This document shows, in pieces, positions 10,741 through 22,800 of a stretch of DNA of 64,000 bases. The stretch spans positions 65,013,184 to 65,077,183 of the forward strand of contig CM024764.1 of the NCBI GenBank assembly GCA_014218235.1, written 5' to 3'. The notes beneath the pieces were generated by a model, which had not been told where the DNA came from, did no database searches, and saw only the letters and a list, made by a program, of their open reading frames with translations. The translations under genes were made by a program, and so were the position numbers. The first letter of the stretch is position 1. Every line of letters starts with the position of its first letter. Origin of the DNA: Colocasia esculenta (taxonomy: Eukaryota > Streptophyta > Magnoliopsida > Alismatales > Araceae).

Positions 10741-13032
10741 TGTAAGACCCAGCCCCCTTGGGCCCTGTGGCCCCGTCCTCAGGGTCGCGACATGCTCCCT
10801 GGTCGCGACGTGGTCGCGACAAGGAGGCCGTCGCGACAAGGTTCGGGTCACGACGACTAGGGCTGTCGCGTTTTGGTCGCGATGGTATGGCCATCGCGTT
10901 GTGGTCGCGACGTCCGATGGCGTCGGGACGACCCTTCTGATAGACGTGACCGGTGTCCTTTCTTTCAGAACGGCTCTGTCAGGTGTCAGGCGCACGTGCG
11001 TGAACACGATGTGGTCGTCCGTCGCAATCGCTTTCCCGGACTTCGAGGTTTTGACCTACTTTTTGGGGTCGCGACAGAGGCGACCGTCGCGATAAGGTCG
11101 CGACGCCTAGGGGCGTCGCTACAAGAGTCTTATCGCGACATGTCGTTCCGTCGCGTTCTGGAGGCTGCTGGGTTAAAACCCAAGGCCGCGCCTCATTTCC
11201 CCCTGTCGCCCTCTCAGCTCTCTTTTCCCCCTCTCCTTCCCTTCTCGAGTTTCTCGTGCAGTTTCTTGGCGGATCGTGGTGCTTGAGGCGTCTGTGCTGA
11301 GGTGGTGTCGTCCCGCTAGTGCAGGGGATGTGTTCGTGCCGTTTGGAGCGAGGAGGAGGCGTCCTTTCCTACAAGAAGGCCCTAACGGGTTTGTTCTTTG
11401 TGTGGAGGTAGGGACTCTTGATCCTCTCGCCCTAAGCATGCTCCCTTCCCCCTCTAAACCATGGTTTCTCTGTGGTTTGGGGTTTGGGAGTGTGAGAACT
11501 CCATGCTCGAGGTTGAGTGAGGTTTCCCTTCGAGTGTAGATCCATGTTCATGGGGTTTTTAAGGGTGGTTTGGATGCTTTACTAGCCTTCTAGCATGTTG
11601 AGCATGATCCCCTCGCCCTTGTGTGGTTGTTTCCCCGTTTTTGGGGTGGTCCTTGGAGGGGTTGCTCCAGAACCCCCCCTCTGTCTGAGAACACGACGAC
11701 CATAGAGGTCGTGATCTAGTCGCGATGAGATCGCGATGCTCTTGCGTGTTGCGAACCCGGTCGCGACGGGTCGGTCCGTCACGATGGGATCGCGACAGGG
11801 TAGGGCATCGTGACCAGGTCACGGCGGCCCGATGCGTCGCAACCTTAGCAGTGAGACAGGTTTCTGACCTTCGCCGTTTCCGTTCCTTTTACTGTACCCG
11901 TGGCACCTGTGCTAGTTCCCTAGTGCGGTCTACACTAGTCTTTCGCCCGGTGCTCGACACTTGAGGGCTTGTCCCGTGTGAGAGGTTGTTACCATTACTT
12001 GGGACCCCCATCCTCAGGAGCCTGTTGAGGGAGTACTTCGGGCTATGAGTGTGCTCGAGTTGGCAGCCACCAGGTGGACTCTGGAGCTTAGGGGAAAATA
12101 GTGGTTAGGACAGTGGCGTGTGAGACACTTGTAGAGCTCTCGTGGGTGGTCTGGGATGCCGAGGACAGTTAGGAGTTCTACCCGGTGCAGGCCAGCCAGT
12201 CCTTCTTCTCACTGCCTCGCTCCTTACGGCCCCGGAACCATTTGGAGAGGCCAGACTACAGCGGTTACTGTTGTGTTACTTGTGTCCTACCTCGCTCTGA
12301 CTATACGTGAGGGTCAGGACCCGGGTCGAGGATAAGACGTCGGTGGATGCACCTGACCATGACTAGTGGTAGTGCTTCCGTAGCTAGTGTTCTTTGTCCA
12401 GGCGGAGTTCCCTCCGTCTGTGTTTTCTAGCCGTGTGGTGGTCACGACGAGCAGTCGTACGGAGTTTCCGACCGTGTGTACTTTCCGTGCCATGCTAGTT
12501 GTAGTTTCACTTCCGCACTTCTGTTTGTAGGTAGAAGATATAAACTGCTGTCATTCTTTTGATATTTGTATTCTCCTACTTGTTTAGAGCCAGTAGGAGA
12601 TTGGTAGTCCCTACTGAGCTTCTGTTGTGAAGCTCATCCCTCCTTTTCCCAGGTGAGACTTCTCAGCAGTGGCAGGGCGCGCACCGGGCAGAGGAGACGG
12701 GGCGGTAGTCGGAGTCCCCGTAGCTAGAAGTGGTTCCCCCATTTTTAGTGTACGTCACCCTCGGGGTATGCCCCTAAGGGACTTGTTCTTCCCCTGCCTT
12801 TTACTTGTAATAGAGTGCGTGCGTTGGGACTGTACTTAGAGTGGTACGTGGTGGTCTCACTCTCTTTTCTGTTTCCGCACATACACTTCTAGATTAGTAG
12901 TTGACGTTTACTTCTGTTACATATCCTGTTAGACGTAGATTATAGCCCTTCCGGGTCCTTAGATCCATGGACGGCGACCGCAAAAAACAGGTCCTCGGCG
13001 TGGGCTGAGGGTCGGGTTCTCGGGTCGTTACA
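10741..13032 (+). repeat. 5' LTR of the chromovirus, GTCGCGAC-rich
   Basis: The 2292-bp LTR starts TGTAAGACCC and ends CGTTACA next to the PBS. The palindrome GTCGCGAC occurs eight times exactly and many times with one change, in two clusters (about 10775-11160 and 11690-11850). A likely transcription start region with a CT-rich leader follows at about 11170-11270. Relative to the 3' LTR it lacks about 24 bp near 12250 and a shorter block near 11715. Confidence 0.9.
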
Positions 13033-13034
13033 GT

Positions 13035-13046
13035 TGGTATCAGAGC
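13035..13046 (+). other. chromovirus primer-binding site, initiator-Met tRNA
   Basis: TGGTATCAGAGC begins two bases after the LTR end and so fixes that end at 13032. Confidence 0.95.
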
Positions 13047-13169
13047 GAGAGCCTGACAGGACTTGTAATGGATTTAAACTGCAACAGGAAGTCCCAGCAG
13101 TAGTACAAGTACACTGCTAGCTGCCCGAGTGGTATTGTTAACCCATGTTGGTTGTGTGTCGTGTAGGAC

Positions 13170-16100
13170 ATGGCTCCGCGTAGGCGCAGTCAGGCTAGAT
13201 AGTTGATCGAGCAGCAGGATGAGTCTGAGATGCTCGCACAGGGGCAGGTCCAGGAGGAGGTGTCGGCAGACGAGTCAGTGGTACAGCCTCAGGGTGCAGC
13301 AGCAGCAGCAGCGGCAGGTGGGCAGCAGCAGCAGGAGTAGTAGCCTCAGCTGCAGCAGTACGCAGACTGGTTTCCCTTAGCAGAGCAGTTCTTTAGGAAC
13401 TTGTACCAGGGACCGTACCAGCCCGGGCAGGCAGCAGCATGTGTTTAGTTTCCGGTACCTCCTCCAGTGGTGCCGGAGCAGTAGGTAGAGCTAGAGGTGG
13501 AGCAGCCAGAGCGTCAGCAGCGGTCGGGCACTGGGAGTACCCGGGTCGGGTGGCGGAGGACGGCTGTTACGGAGGACATGACCACTCTCCTCGAGAGGTT
13601 CCTGCACCTTCGGCCACCAATGTTCCACGGTGAGTATGATCCAGACAAGGCAGAGAGCTGGACCCATAAGTTAGAGTGCATCTTCGAGACCATGGAGTGC
13701 GCTGAGGAGGACCAGGTTCGACTGGTGGTGTACCAGCTCAAGGGAGCAGCCCATGAGTGGTGGAGAGTTTAGAGGCAGACTCACTTCCAGGGGGAGAGGT
13801 TGGATCACATCACTTGGCAGCAGTTTTTGGAGGTCTTCCACGGCGAATACTTCCCCGACTACGCTCGACGTGAGAGACGGGACCAGTTCCACGCGTTGGT
13901 TCAGGACGACCTCACAGTTTCGTAGTACCACCAGAGGTTTTTCCGGTTGTTGAGGCATGTGCCTCATGTCGCAGGCAGCGATCAGGCGTGTGCAGAGAGG
14001 TTCATAGCAGGACTGAGACAAGACCTGAGGTGGGGTGTGACGGCACACATGTGTACCACCTAGGGAGAGGCCGTGGCGAAGGCCACCGCCTTGGACAGAG
14101 AGACCTGGCAGCAGCAGCAGTAGCAGCAGCAGGGAGGAGCCTCTTCTAGGTCCTCGCCTTACCAACGTCCAGCGGGTAGCCGCGGTAGTGCGACTTCCTC
14201 TTCCTCCGGCTCGGGCAGTTCCGACAGTGCCAGGATTCGCTCGCAGTTTAGGAAGTTGTCTACTCGCGGGGGCAGTCGGAGCCGATAGTAGAAGCGCCAG
14301 TCCAGGTTTGCAGAGCAGTCAGTTGTCCAGGGAGCTAAGCAGGGCAGTCAGGAGGCAGTTTGCTACACCTGTGGCTTACTGGGCCACTTCAGGAGGGATT
14401 GCCCTATAGGACAAGCCCCACAGTAGCAACAGCCAGTGCAATACGCTCAGCAGCCGCCTCAGTACCAGTACCCTCCTCAATAGCAGGCACCGCGTCAGCA
14501 GCAGCAGGGGCAGTACCAGCAGCAAGCTCAGCAGTTTTCGCAGCCGTAGCAGTACCAGCCGTACCAGCAACAGTAGCAGTACCCTCAGCCGCCACCACAG
14601 CAACAGCAGCCCCAGCAGGCGCTGCGGCGTGGGCGTGGTCGTGGTCGCGTGATGGCGCTCACCCGGGAGTAGGCAGAGGCGTCAAACCTTGTTATAGGTA
14701 CTCTACCTATCCTTGGCAGAGCTGCTCGTGTTTTGGTTGACCCCGGTGCTTCATTGTATTTTGCTTTCGAGGAATTCTATGAGTCCCTTGCTTGTCACGC
14801 TCCTGAGAGGCAGTGTGACGTGATGGTCGATCTCCCGTCTGGTGACTATATGCATTCCTTTGGTTACCTGGAGGGTGTGGCAGTCGAGGTTGAGGGGCAC
14901 CAGTTGCCGGCCAGGTTGTACGCACTGCAGCTTTGTGACTTTGACGTCATCCTGGGCATGGACTGGTTGGAGGCTCACTCAGTCGTGGTTGATTGCCAGC
15001 AGAAGACCATTCGGTTTAGGATACCTGGAGAGCCCATCCTCTGCTTCCGAGGTATCTGGTCTACCCGTCGGCCATTTAATTCCTTATGTAGAGCTCGTCG
15101 TTTGATCCGCGATGGCTGTGTGGCATACCTTGCTTCAGTTTGTTCTTTGGAGCCTAGCGGATCTTCAGTTTTTGACGTGCCAGTTGTTTCTGAGTACTCC
15201 GACGTCTTCCCGAAGGATCTACCTTGTTTGCCGCCTGAGCGGGAGGTAGAGTTCTCCATTGAGCTTTTGCCCGGTATGATGCCTTTGTCTAAGACACCTT
15301 ACCGGATGGCCCTGGTGGAGCTGCGTGAGTTGAAGCGCCAGTTACAGGAGCTTCTTGAGCTGGGCTTCATTCACCCGAGTCGTTTGCCGTGGGGTGTGCC
15401 TATTTTGTTTGTGAGAAAGAAGGATGGCAGTCTTCATTTGTGCATCGATTATCGGCAGTTGAACCAAGTTACTGTGAAGAACAAGTATCCGTTGCTGAGG
15501 ATCGATGATTTGTTTGATCAGTTGCAGTCGGCCAAAGTTTTCTCGAAGATTGACTGGAGATCCGGGTACTATCAGATGCGGATCAGAGAGTCAGATGTCG
15601 GTTTGACGGCTTTCCGTTCCAGGTACGGTCACTTTGAGTTCGTCGTGATGCCATTTGGGCTAATGAACGCACCCGCAACATTCATGGATCTGATGCATAG
15701 GGTGTTCAGTGAGTACCTAGATCGTTTTGTGGTTGTTTTTGTTGATGATATTTTGGTCTACTCGGCTTCTGAGGAGGAGCACGAGGAGCACCTGAGGATC
15801 GTGCTGGAGACCCTACGGAGTCACCGCCTTTATGCCAAGTTTGACAAGTGCGAATTTTGGCTGAGGGAGGTTCACTTTCTCGGGCACATGATCTCGGGTT
15901 CTGGTGTGGCAGTGGACCCTGCCAAGGTGGAGGCCATGTTGTCGTGGGAGCAGCCCACATCGGTGTCAGAGGTCCACAGTTTTCAGGGTTTGGCCGATTA
16001 CTACCGGAGGTTCATTCAGGATTTTGCCAAGTTAGCAGCGCCGTTGACCAGGTTGACTAGGCAGGACATCAGGTTTGTTTGGTCAGAGGACTATGAGCAG

Positions 16101-18044
16101 AGTTTTCGAGAGCTGAAGATGAGGTTGACTTCAGCGCCAGTGTTAGTCTTGTCATCGAGCAGCAGTGGTTTTATGGTCTATACCAATGCGTCGAGGTCAG
16201 GTTTGGGTGCCGTGCTGATGCAGCACGGTGGGGTCGTTGCCTATGCTTCTCGGTAGCTCAAGAAGCATGAGGAGAACTACCCCACCCACGACTTGGAGCT
16301 GGCAGCAGTGGTGTTCGCTCTCAAGTTGTGGAGGCACTACCTGTATGGCGAGGCTTTTCAGATCTTCACCGATCACCAGAGCTTGCAGTATAATTTCACC
16401 CAGAGGGATCTGAACTTGAGGCAGTGCCGATGGATGGAGTATTTGAAGGACTACGACCTAACCCTCTTCTATCACCCAGGAAGGGCTAACGTCGTAGCCG
16501 ATGCTTTGAGTAGGCGCGTGCGCTTGAGTTCGCTGATGGTTAGAGAGTGGAGGCTGTTCGAGGAGCTGTCCCAGGGAGTGTTCGTTCCGTCGAGGACCAA
16601 AGACCGTGCAGTGGCGAGCAGTTTGTCAGTTTGGCCACCAGTGTTCAGGCAGGTGTTGCAGGCACAGCAGGCAGACCCTCAGTTGGCAGACATTTTGCAG
16701 ATGCCAGATGTTGAGCTCGATGAGGACAGCGAGGTCAGATTCAGAGGCCGCTTGTACATTCCTGAGGAGGCGCGCCAGGCAGTTTTGTCAGAGGCTCACA
16801 GATCGAGGTATGATGTTCATCCTGGCTCCACCAAGATGTACCATTGTTTGAGGAGGTCCTTCTGGTGGCCAGGGATGAAGAGGGGCGTGGCAGAGTTTGT
16901 TGCTCGGTGCCTTACCTGTCAACAGGTGAAGGCCGAGCATCAGCATCCTGGTGGTGAGCTGCAGCCATTGCCCATTCCCGAGTGGAAGTGGGATGACATC
17001 ACCATGGACTTTATGGTTGGGTTGCCCCGCACCCCGCAGAGGCACGATACTATCTGGGTGATTGTGGATCGTTTGACCAAGGCAGCGTACTTTCTTCTGA
17101 TATGAATGTCGTGGTCAGTGGACAGATTAGCCAGGTTGTACGTGGACTGAGTTGTTTCATTGCATGGGATCCCAGTTTCAGTCGTCTCCGACAGAGATCC
17201 GAGGTTCACATCAGGGTTTTGGCGCAGTCTTCAGAGAGCACTGGGTACAGAGTTGAGGTTCAGCACAATGTACCACCCTCAGACAGATGGACAGTCAGAG
17301 TGGACCATTCAAACACTGGAGGACATGCTGAGAGCGTGCTGTTTAGACTGGAGCGGCACTTGGGAGTCGTACCTTCCAATGGTAGAGTTCGCGTATAACA
17401 ACAGTTATCACTCGAGCATTGGAATGGCACCATACGAGGCCTTGTATGGTCGCCCGTGCAGGACTCCACTTCACTGGTTCGAGGTTGGTGAGAGGCAGCT
17501 TTTGGGGCCAGGGTTAGTGCAGCAGTGTGCAGACACGGTCAGTCTGATCAGGCAGAGGCTTTGGGCAGCACAGAGCAGACAGAAGAGTTTCGCAGACATC
17601 TGCAGGAGACCGTTACAGTTCAGTGTTGGTGACCTTATTTTCTTACGGGTCTCGCCGACCAAGGGCATCATGAGGTTTGGCAGAAAGGGAAAGCTCAGTC
17701 TGAGGTACGTCGGGCCTTTCCCTATCACCGAGAGGGTCAGCGAGATGGCTTACAGGTTGAGTCTTTCGGCAGAGTTAGCAGGTGTGCACAGTGTGTTTCA
17801 CATTTTGCAGCTCAGAAGGTACGCTGTAGATCCTTCGCATGTGTTGGACTACTCACAATTGGAGGTAGCGCCAGACTTGTTAGTGCCAAAGTACCCGGTC
17901 AGAGTTGTCGACCGCAGAGTTCAACAGTTGCGTCGGAAGCAGATTTCGCTGGTAAAGGTCGTCTGGGAGAACCGCGTTGGTGGCGAGGCCACCTGGGAGC
18001 GTGAGGATGAGATACACGAGCAGTTTCCCTATTTATTTGATTGA
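13170..18044 (+). pseudogene. pol: chromovirus Gag-Pol, one frame, 19 nonsense codons
   Basis: All domains share one frame of 1624 codons from the ATG at 13170. The Gag core (WTHKLECIFETMECAEEDQV, EWWRV) is followed by a Gln-rich region and a CCHC knuckle CYTCGLLGHFRRDC (14361-14402). The protease has VLVDPGAS (about 14730). RT has VFVDDILVYS (about 15735). RNase H has Asn in place of the first catalytic Asp (YTNAS, about 16180), with Glu (HDLELAA) and Asp (FTDHQSL) kept. The integrase has HHCC, Asp (ITMDFMVG), Asp (VVSDRDPRF) and Glu (DGQSEW). The tail is chromodomain-like. There are 17 premature TAG stops at likely CAG sites, TGA at 17103 and 17148, and no TAA or frameshift. Stops cluster in Gln-rich Gag. 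Confidence 0.93.
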
Positions 18045-18118
18045 TTGGTATGCTATCTTCCCTTTTTCTGCTTTCCGGTTTGAGACCGAGTTGTTTTTAT
18101 TTCGAGGACGAAATGTCT

Positions 18119-18132
18119 TAAGGTGGGTGGGA
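18119..18132 (+). other. chromovirus polypurine tract
   Basis: TAAGGTGGGTGGGA lies immediately before the TGTAAGATCC start of the 3' LTR and would prime plus-strand DNA synthesis. It follows the ACGAAATGTCTTAAGG context usual for Tekay-type elements. Confidence 0.85.
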
Positions 18133-20050
18133 TGTAAGATCCGGCCCCCTTGGGCCCTGTGGCCCCATCCTTAGGGTCACAACATGCTCCCTGGTCATGA
18201 CGTGGTCGCGACAGGGAGGCCATCGCGACAAGGTTCGGGTCGTGACGACCAGGGCTGTCACGTTTTGGTCGCGACGGTATGGCCGTCACGTTGTGGTCGC
18301 GACATCCGATGGTGTCACAATGGCCCTTCTGACAGACGTGACCGGTGTCCTTTCTGTCAGAACGGCTCTGTCGGGTGTTAGGGGCACGTGCATGAACGTG
18401 ACGTGGTCGTCCGTCGCAATCGCTTTCCCGGTCTTCGAGGTTTTGACCTACTTTTTGGGGTCACGACAGAGGCGACCGTCGTGATAAGGTCGCGATGCCT
18501 AGGGGTGTCGCGACAAGAATCATATCGTGACATGTCGTTCTGTCGCGTTCTGGGGGCCGCCGGGTTAAAACCCAAGTCCGCGCCCCATTTCCCCCTCTCT
18601 CCCTCTCAGCTCTCTTTTCCCCCTCCCCTTCCCCTCTCGAGTTTCTCGTGCAGTTTCTTGGCGGATCGTGGTGCTTGAGGCGTCTGTGCTAAGGTGGTGT
18701 CGTCCTGCTCGTGCAGGGGACGTGTTCATGCCGTTTGGAGCGAGGAGGAGGCGTCCTTTCCTACGAGAAGGCCCTAACAGGTTTGTTCTTCGTGTGGAGG
18801 TAGGGACTCTTGATGCTCTCGCCCTAAGCATGCTCCCTTCCCCCTCTAAACCGTGGTTTCTCTGTGGTTTGGGGTTTGGGAGTGTGAGAACTCCATGCTC
18901 TAGGTTGAGTGAGGTTTCCCTTCGAGTGTAGATCCATGTTCGTGGGGTTTTTAAGGGTGGTTTGGATGCTTTACTAGCCTTCTAGCATGTTGAGCATGAT
19001 TCCCTCCCCCTTGTGTGGTTGTTTCCCTGTTTTTTGGGTGGTCCTCGGAGGGGTTGCTCCGGAACCCCCCCTCTGTCTGAGAACGTGACGACCGTAGAGG
19101 TCGCGATCTGGTCGCGACGACTTGGCTGGTCCCGACGAGATCGCGACGCTCTTGCGTGTCGCAAACCCGGTCGCGACGGCTCGGGCCGTTGCGACGGGAT
19201 CGCGACAGGGTAGGGCGTCGCGACTAGGTCGCGGAGGCCCGATGCGTCGCAACCTCAGCAGTGAGACAGGTTTCTGACCTTCTCCGTTTCCGTTCCTTTT
19301 ACTATACCCGTAGTACCTGTGCTAGTTCCCTAGTGCGGTCTACACTAGTCTTTCGCCCGGTGCTCGGCACTTGAGGGCTTGTCCCGTGTGAGAGGTTGTT
19401 ACCGTTGCCTAGGACCCCCATCCTCGGGAGCCTGTTGAGGGAGTACATTGGGCTACGAGTGTGCTCGAGTTGGCAGCCACCAAGCGGACTCTAGAGCTTA
19501 GGGGAAAACGGTGGTTAGGACAGTGGCGTGTGAGTCACTTGTAGAGCTCTCGTGGGTGGTCTGGGATGCCGAGGACAGTTAGGAGTTCTACCCGGCGCAG
19601 GACAGCGAGTCCTTCTTCTCACTGCCTCACTCCTTACGGCCCCGGAACCGTTTGGAGAGGTCAGGCGTGGGACCGTAGTCCGGCCAGACTACGGCGGTTA
19701 CTGTTGTGTTACTTGTGTCCTACCTCGCTCTGACGAGACGTGAGGGTCAGGACCCAGATCGAGGATAAGACGTCGGTGGACGCACCTGACCGTGACTAGT
19801 GATAGTGCTTCTGTAGCTAGTGTTCTTTGTCCAGGCGGAGTTCCCTCCGTCTGTGTTTTCTAGCCGTGTGGTGGTCACGATGAGCAGTCGTATGGAGTTT
19901 CCAACCGTGTGTACTTTCCGTACCATACTAGTTGTAGTTTCACTTCCGCACTTCTGTTTGTAGGTAGAAGATATAAACTGCTATCATTCTTTTGATATTT
20001 ATATGCTCCTGCCTGTTTAGAGCCAGTAGGAGATTGGTAGTCCCTACTGA
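18133..20050 (+). repeat. chromovirus 3' LTR, 3'-truncated
   Basis: It matches the 5' LTR from TGTAAGAT to TCCCTACTGA (20041-20050). It then switches to Tat gag, where the 5' LTR continues for about 410 bp. Differences from the 5' LTR are dominated by C/T and G/A changes within GTCGCGAC motifs, with small indels near 19110 and 19670. Confidence 0.88.
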
Positions 20051-20823
20051 AAGACTACCCTATCATGGCCATGTTCGAGTGCAAAACTCGGACATTCAAA
20101 AAAACCAGTGGTGCTCCGGCTGGCCGTCCCATGACAGAGGGTGTCATCCATAATGAGCAAGTGAGTGCAATGGGAAACCCCAATCCTTCCACCTACCGAC
20201 CCAACACCAACACCCAAAACCCACAACCCCAACAGCCCGCTCCAAGAACCAACAATCCACTGCTATTCAGAACGCCACCTCAGCAGCCTCAGCAGCCTCA
20301 GTAGCCCCAGCAGCCCCAGCAACCCTCATATTACTAGCAGCCCCAACGACCACAGTACCAACAACCTCCCTTGTACCATTAACAACCTCTGCAGTCACAG
20401 TACCGCCAGCCTCCGCAGCCTCAATACCGGCAGCCCGCTGCTCCCCAGTACCAACCCCAACAACCTCCTCCTACACCTCCCCAATACAATCAGGTCCCTC
20501 CTCCAGGCAACTATGAGCCTCAACTACCCTGACAACCCCTCAGCCCAACGAGAGCTCACTATTCCCCATTGCCAGAAACCCTTTCGAATATCTTTCGTGC
20601 CCTAATGGCTGCTGACGCACTTACTTTGCCTAGGGAAAGGCTGCAATGGCCACCCAATATTGACACCTCGCGGTATTGTGAGTTTCACCGGGGACCAGGC
20701 CACACCCTGGAGGCGTGCTTTCACTTCAAAGATTACATCTATAATCTGAACGACAGTGGAGGCATTGATTGGGAGAAAAATGAAGAAATTCATTGTAGAG
20801 ATGAAAGCACGAAGGCCGGCTAG
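20051..20823 (+). pseudogene. gag: Tat gag, 3' part with CX2HX4HX4C zinc knuckle
   Basis: Coding resumes as DYPIMAMFECKTRTFKKTSG, runs through a Pro/Gln-rich stretch (20200-20530) and reaches a Tat-type knuckle, CEFHRGPGHTLEAC, at about 20677-20718. The knuckle is CX2HX4HX4C, as is usual for Tat Gag, not CCHC. Stops at about 20302 and 20335 are TAG and one near 20380 is TAA, all plausible decay of Gln codons. The frame matches the protease region downstream, so gag and pol were probably one frame here. Some codons may be missing at the 20050 junction. Confidence 0.75.
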
Positions 20824-22800
20824 GTAGGAATAGCAACAGCAGCAACAGTAGCAGCTCCAGCCCCAACAGTAGCCCAGTATGGGCATTGTTCAAAACCCAC
20901 TCCCGGAGCACCAGGCTCCGAATCAGCAAGTTAATGCCTTTAGAGCATCCCCCCAATATGAAATTTCCAGTCAGCCGACGGGAGTAGCTTCTACATCCAC
21001 CTCGTCTTCCCAGTCACCCTTACCCTGCCACCCTTCATCCGTACACCTACTCCCGATAATCCACTACCCTCCTTCCTACGCATCCCTACCCAGCACACCG
21101 CACCATCCAGTCAGCCCGCCTACTCGCTGCTCATCCGCCAGTCCACCACCGCTACGGCACCTCCACCCACCAACATACAAGCCCCTTCCCTGCGCAACCC
21201 TTCCGCCATCCCACCACAACCAATCTACACATCCCATTCTACCATAGTCCCACAACCGCCATCAGCTAACCCACCTATTCTCTGCACGCCATTGACCGTA
21301 CCCTTCATTAACCCCAACCATCGAGCCCCCTTTCTCCGTACTCCCACTCAACCCTCCGGTGCAGCAACTATCCAATTGCCGCACCAGATGTTCTCCGACC
21401 AACCCTCTACCTCCTCCCCTCCAACTTCTACTCCGTCGGCTCCAACTACGATATCAGGAGAAACCCCTGAGGAGACAATGGTACTCCGGAGTGGGCGAAT
21501 GTTCAATAGGGTGTTTCCCCAGCAGCAAGAGCAGACGTTGGCACCCCAAGAAGAAGAAGAGTCCCAGCCAGAGGAGTCCATCCTGAGGACGCAATATGAT
21601 TTGCTGAAGCATTTAGATAAGACCCTGGCCAGAATCTCCATTCTGGAATTAATTAAGAGATCGGTGGTCCACCAAGAATCCCTCATGCAATATTTACAGA
21701 AGGTGATAGTGAACAAGGACCTTCCAGTAAACCAGATTAGTGTTGTCTTAACTCCCACAAGCACACGCCCGACCATCACATTTCATGAAGAAGAGTTAGC
21801 GCCAGTCGAGTCTCAGCGATGCGCCCTATGCCTCGCAATCTATGTTAATGGCATCTTTGTGGATCGTTGTTTAGTAGATTCCGGCACGTCAATCAATGTC
21901 GTGGACTCTGACACACTACAACTCTGTGTGGTACCAGTTCAAGCAATCCGGCCCTCTGCCATCACCGTCACGGCCTACGACAACACCAGCAGGCCACCAA
22001 AAGGGGTCGTCACTTTGGGAATCAGACTTGGACCATCCTTTAATGAAATGGACTTTCACATTTTGGATATGGACCCAAACTTCCGCATGATCCTCGGTCG
22101 GTTGTTCATCAAAGCCCTTTGCGCCGTTATATCTACTGTTCACCAATGTCTTAAATTTCCGTTCAATGGATGAATTGTCAAGGTGCCCAGTAAGCCTGTT
22201 GTTGCAGAAATGAACGCCAAAACGGACAACTCGGTTCCTTCCATTTGGCCCAGCAATCAGCCTTTAATGTCAATACTGGGCGCGCCAAGTATGTATCCGG
22301 GCCCAAATAGTCCATCTGTTAATGCTGCTAGAAGAAGCAAAATCATTACTGAAAGGGGGTGGCATATTATGAAGCAGATGGAATACCAGCCAAGTAAGGG
22401 ATTGGGAGCACAGCTGCAAGGTAGAACAGAGGCAGTAAAGGATTGCAAGATGAGACCCAGGGCAGGGTTGGGTTACAAACCAGGCAAGACCAGGCAGAAG
22501 CCCAAGGAACCCCTCACATGGACACTATACAAACATTTTAAGAGAGGACCACTACAGCCGGGAAGTGAGCAAGTATCAACTGTCATTGTCGGATCTACTT
22601 GTCAGTCATCTCCGGCCATACATCGGAATACAGATAATCACAGGCTATCTAAGCATGTCAAAACAACTGAGTCAGAATTGGAATGGAGAAAGTGGTTCGA
22701 TATGAGCGATGTGGCAGTGTCTCTTGACCAACTCTTCGCACTAAAGGAGGCTAAGCAGCAACTAGACGCGGGCCAAGACGTGCAAGCCAAAGAAACGGCC
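20824..22800 (+). pseudogene. pol: Tat pol: protease and G-patch region
   Basis: The stretch 20824-21290 is a degenerate Pro-rich linker with stops. The aspartic protease follows at about 21800-22170: IYVNGIFVDRCLVDSGTSIN with the catalytic DSG, and a C-terminal flap FRMILGRLFIKA. A TGA at 22171 sits where Arg (CGA) is likely. The same frame continues into a G-patch-like motif at about 22350-22500 (ERGWHIMKQMEYQPSKGLG, then RAGLGYKPGK). G-patches are glycine-rich nucleic-acid-binding motifs known next to protease in several retroelement groups. The region would have processed Gag-Pol. Confidence 0.8.

Larger units (their letters stand above)
10741..20050 (+). mobile_element. Tekay/Del-like Ty3 chromovirus nested in Tat gag
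   Basis: It consists of a 5' LTR (10741-13032), initiator-Met PBS, a single-frame gag-pol (13170-18044), a polypurine tract and a truncated 3' LTR (18133-20050). The single gag-pol frame, the domain order PR-RT-RH-INT and a C-terminal chromodomain-like tail ending ATWEREDEIHEQFPYLF point to the Tekay/Del group. The final roughly 410 bp of the 3' LTR are missing and Tat gag resumes at once, so a deletion removed the right end. No target duplication remains. Nineteen premature stops but no frameshift were found in gag-pol. Confidence 0.9.

Noticed and set aside
10775..11160. GTCGCGAC cluster as a CRISPR-like or ordered tandem array.
   Set aside because: Spacing is irregular, the unit is only 8 bp and the host is a plant.
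13170..14672. Amber codon reassignment in the chromovirus Gag.
   Set aside because: Plant nuclear genes do not reassign TAG. Stops also include TGA, and methyl-cytosine decay explains all sites. Kept only as an alternative to test.
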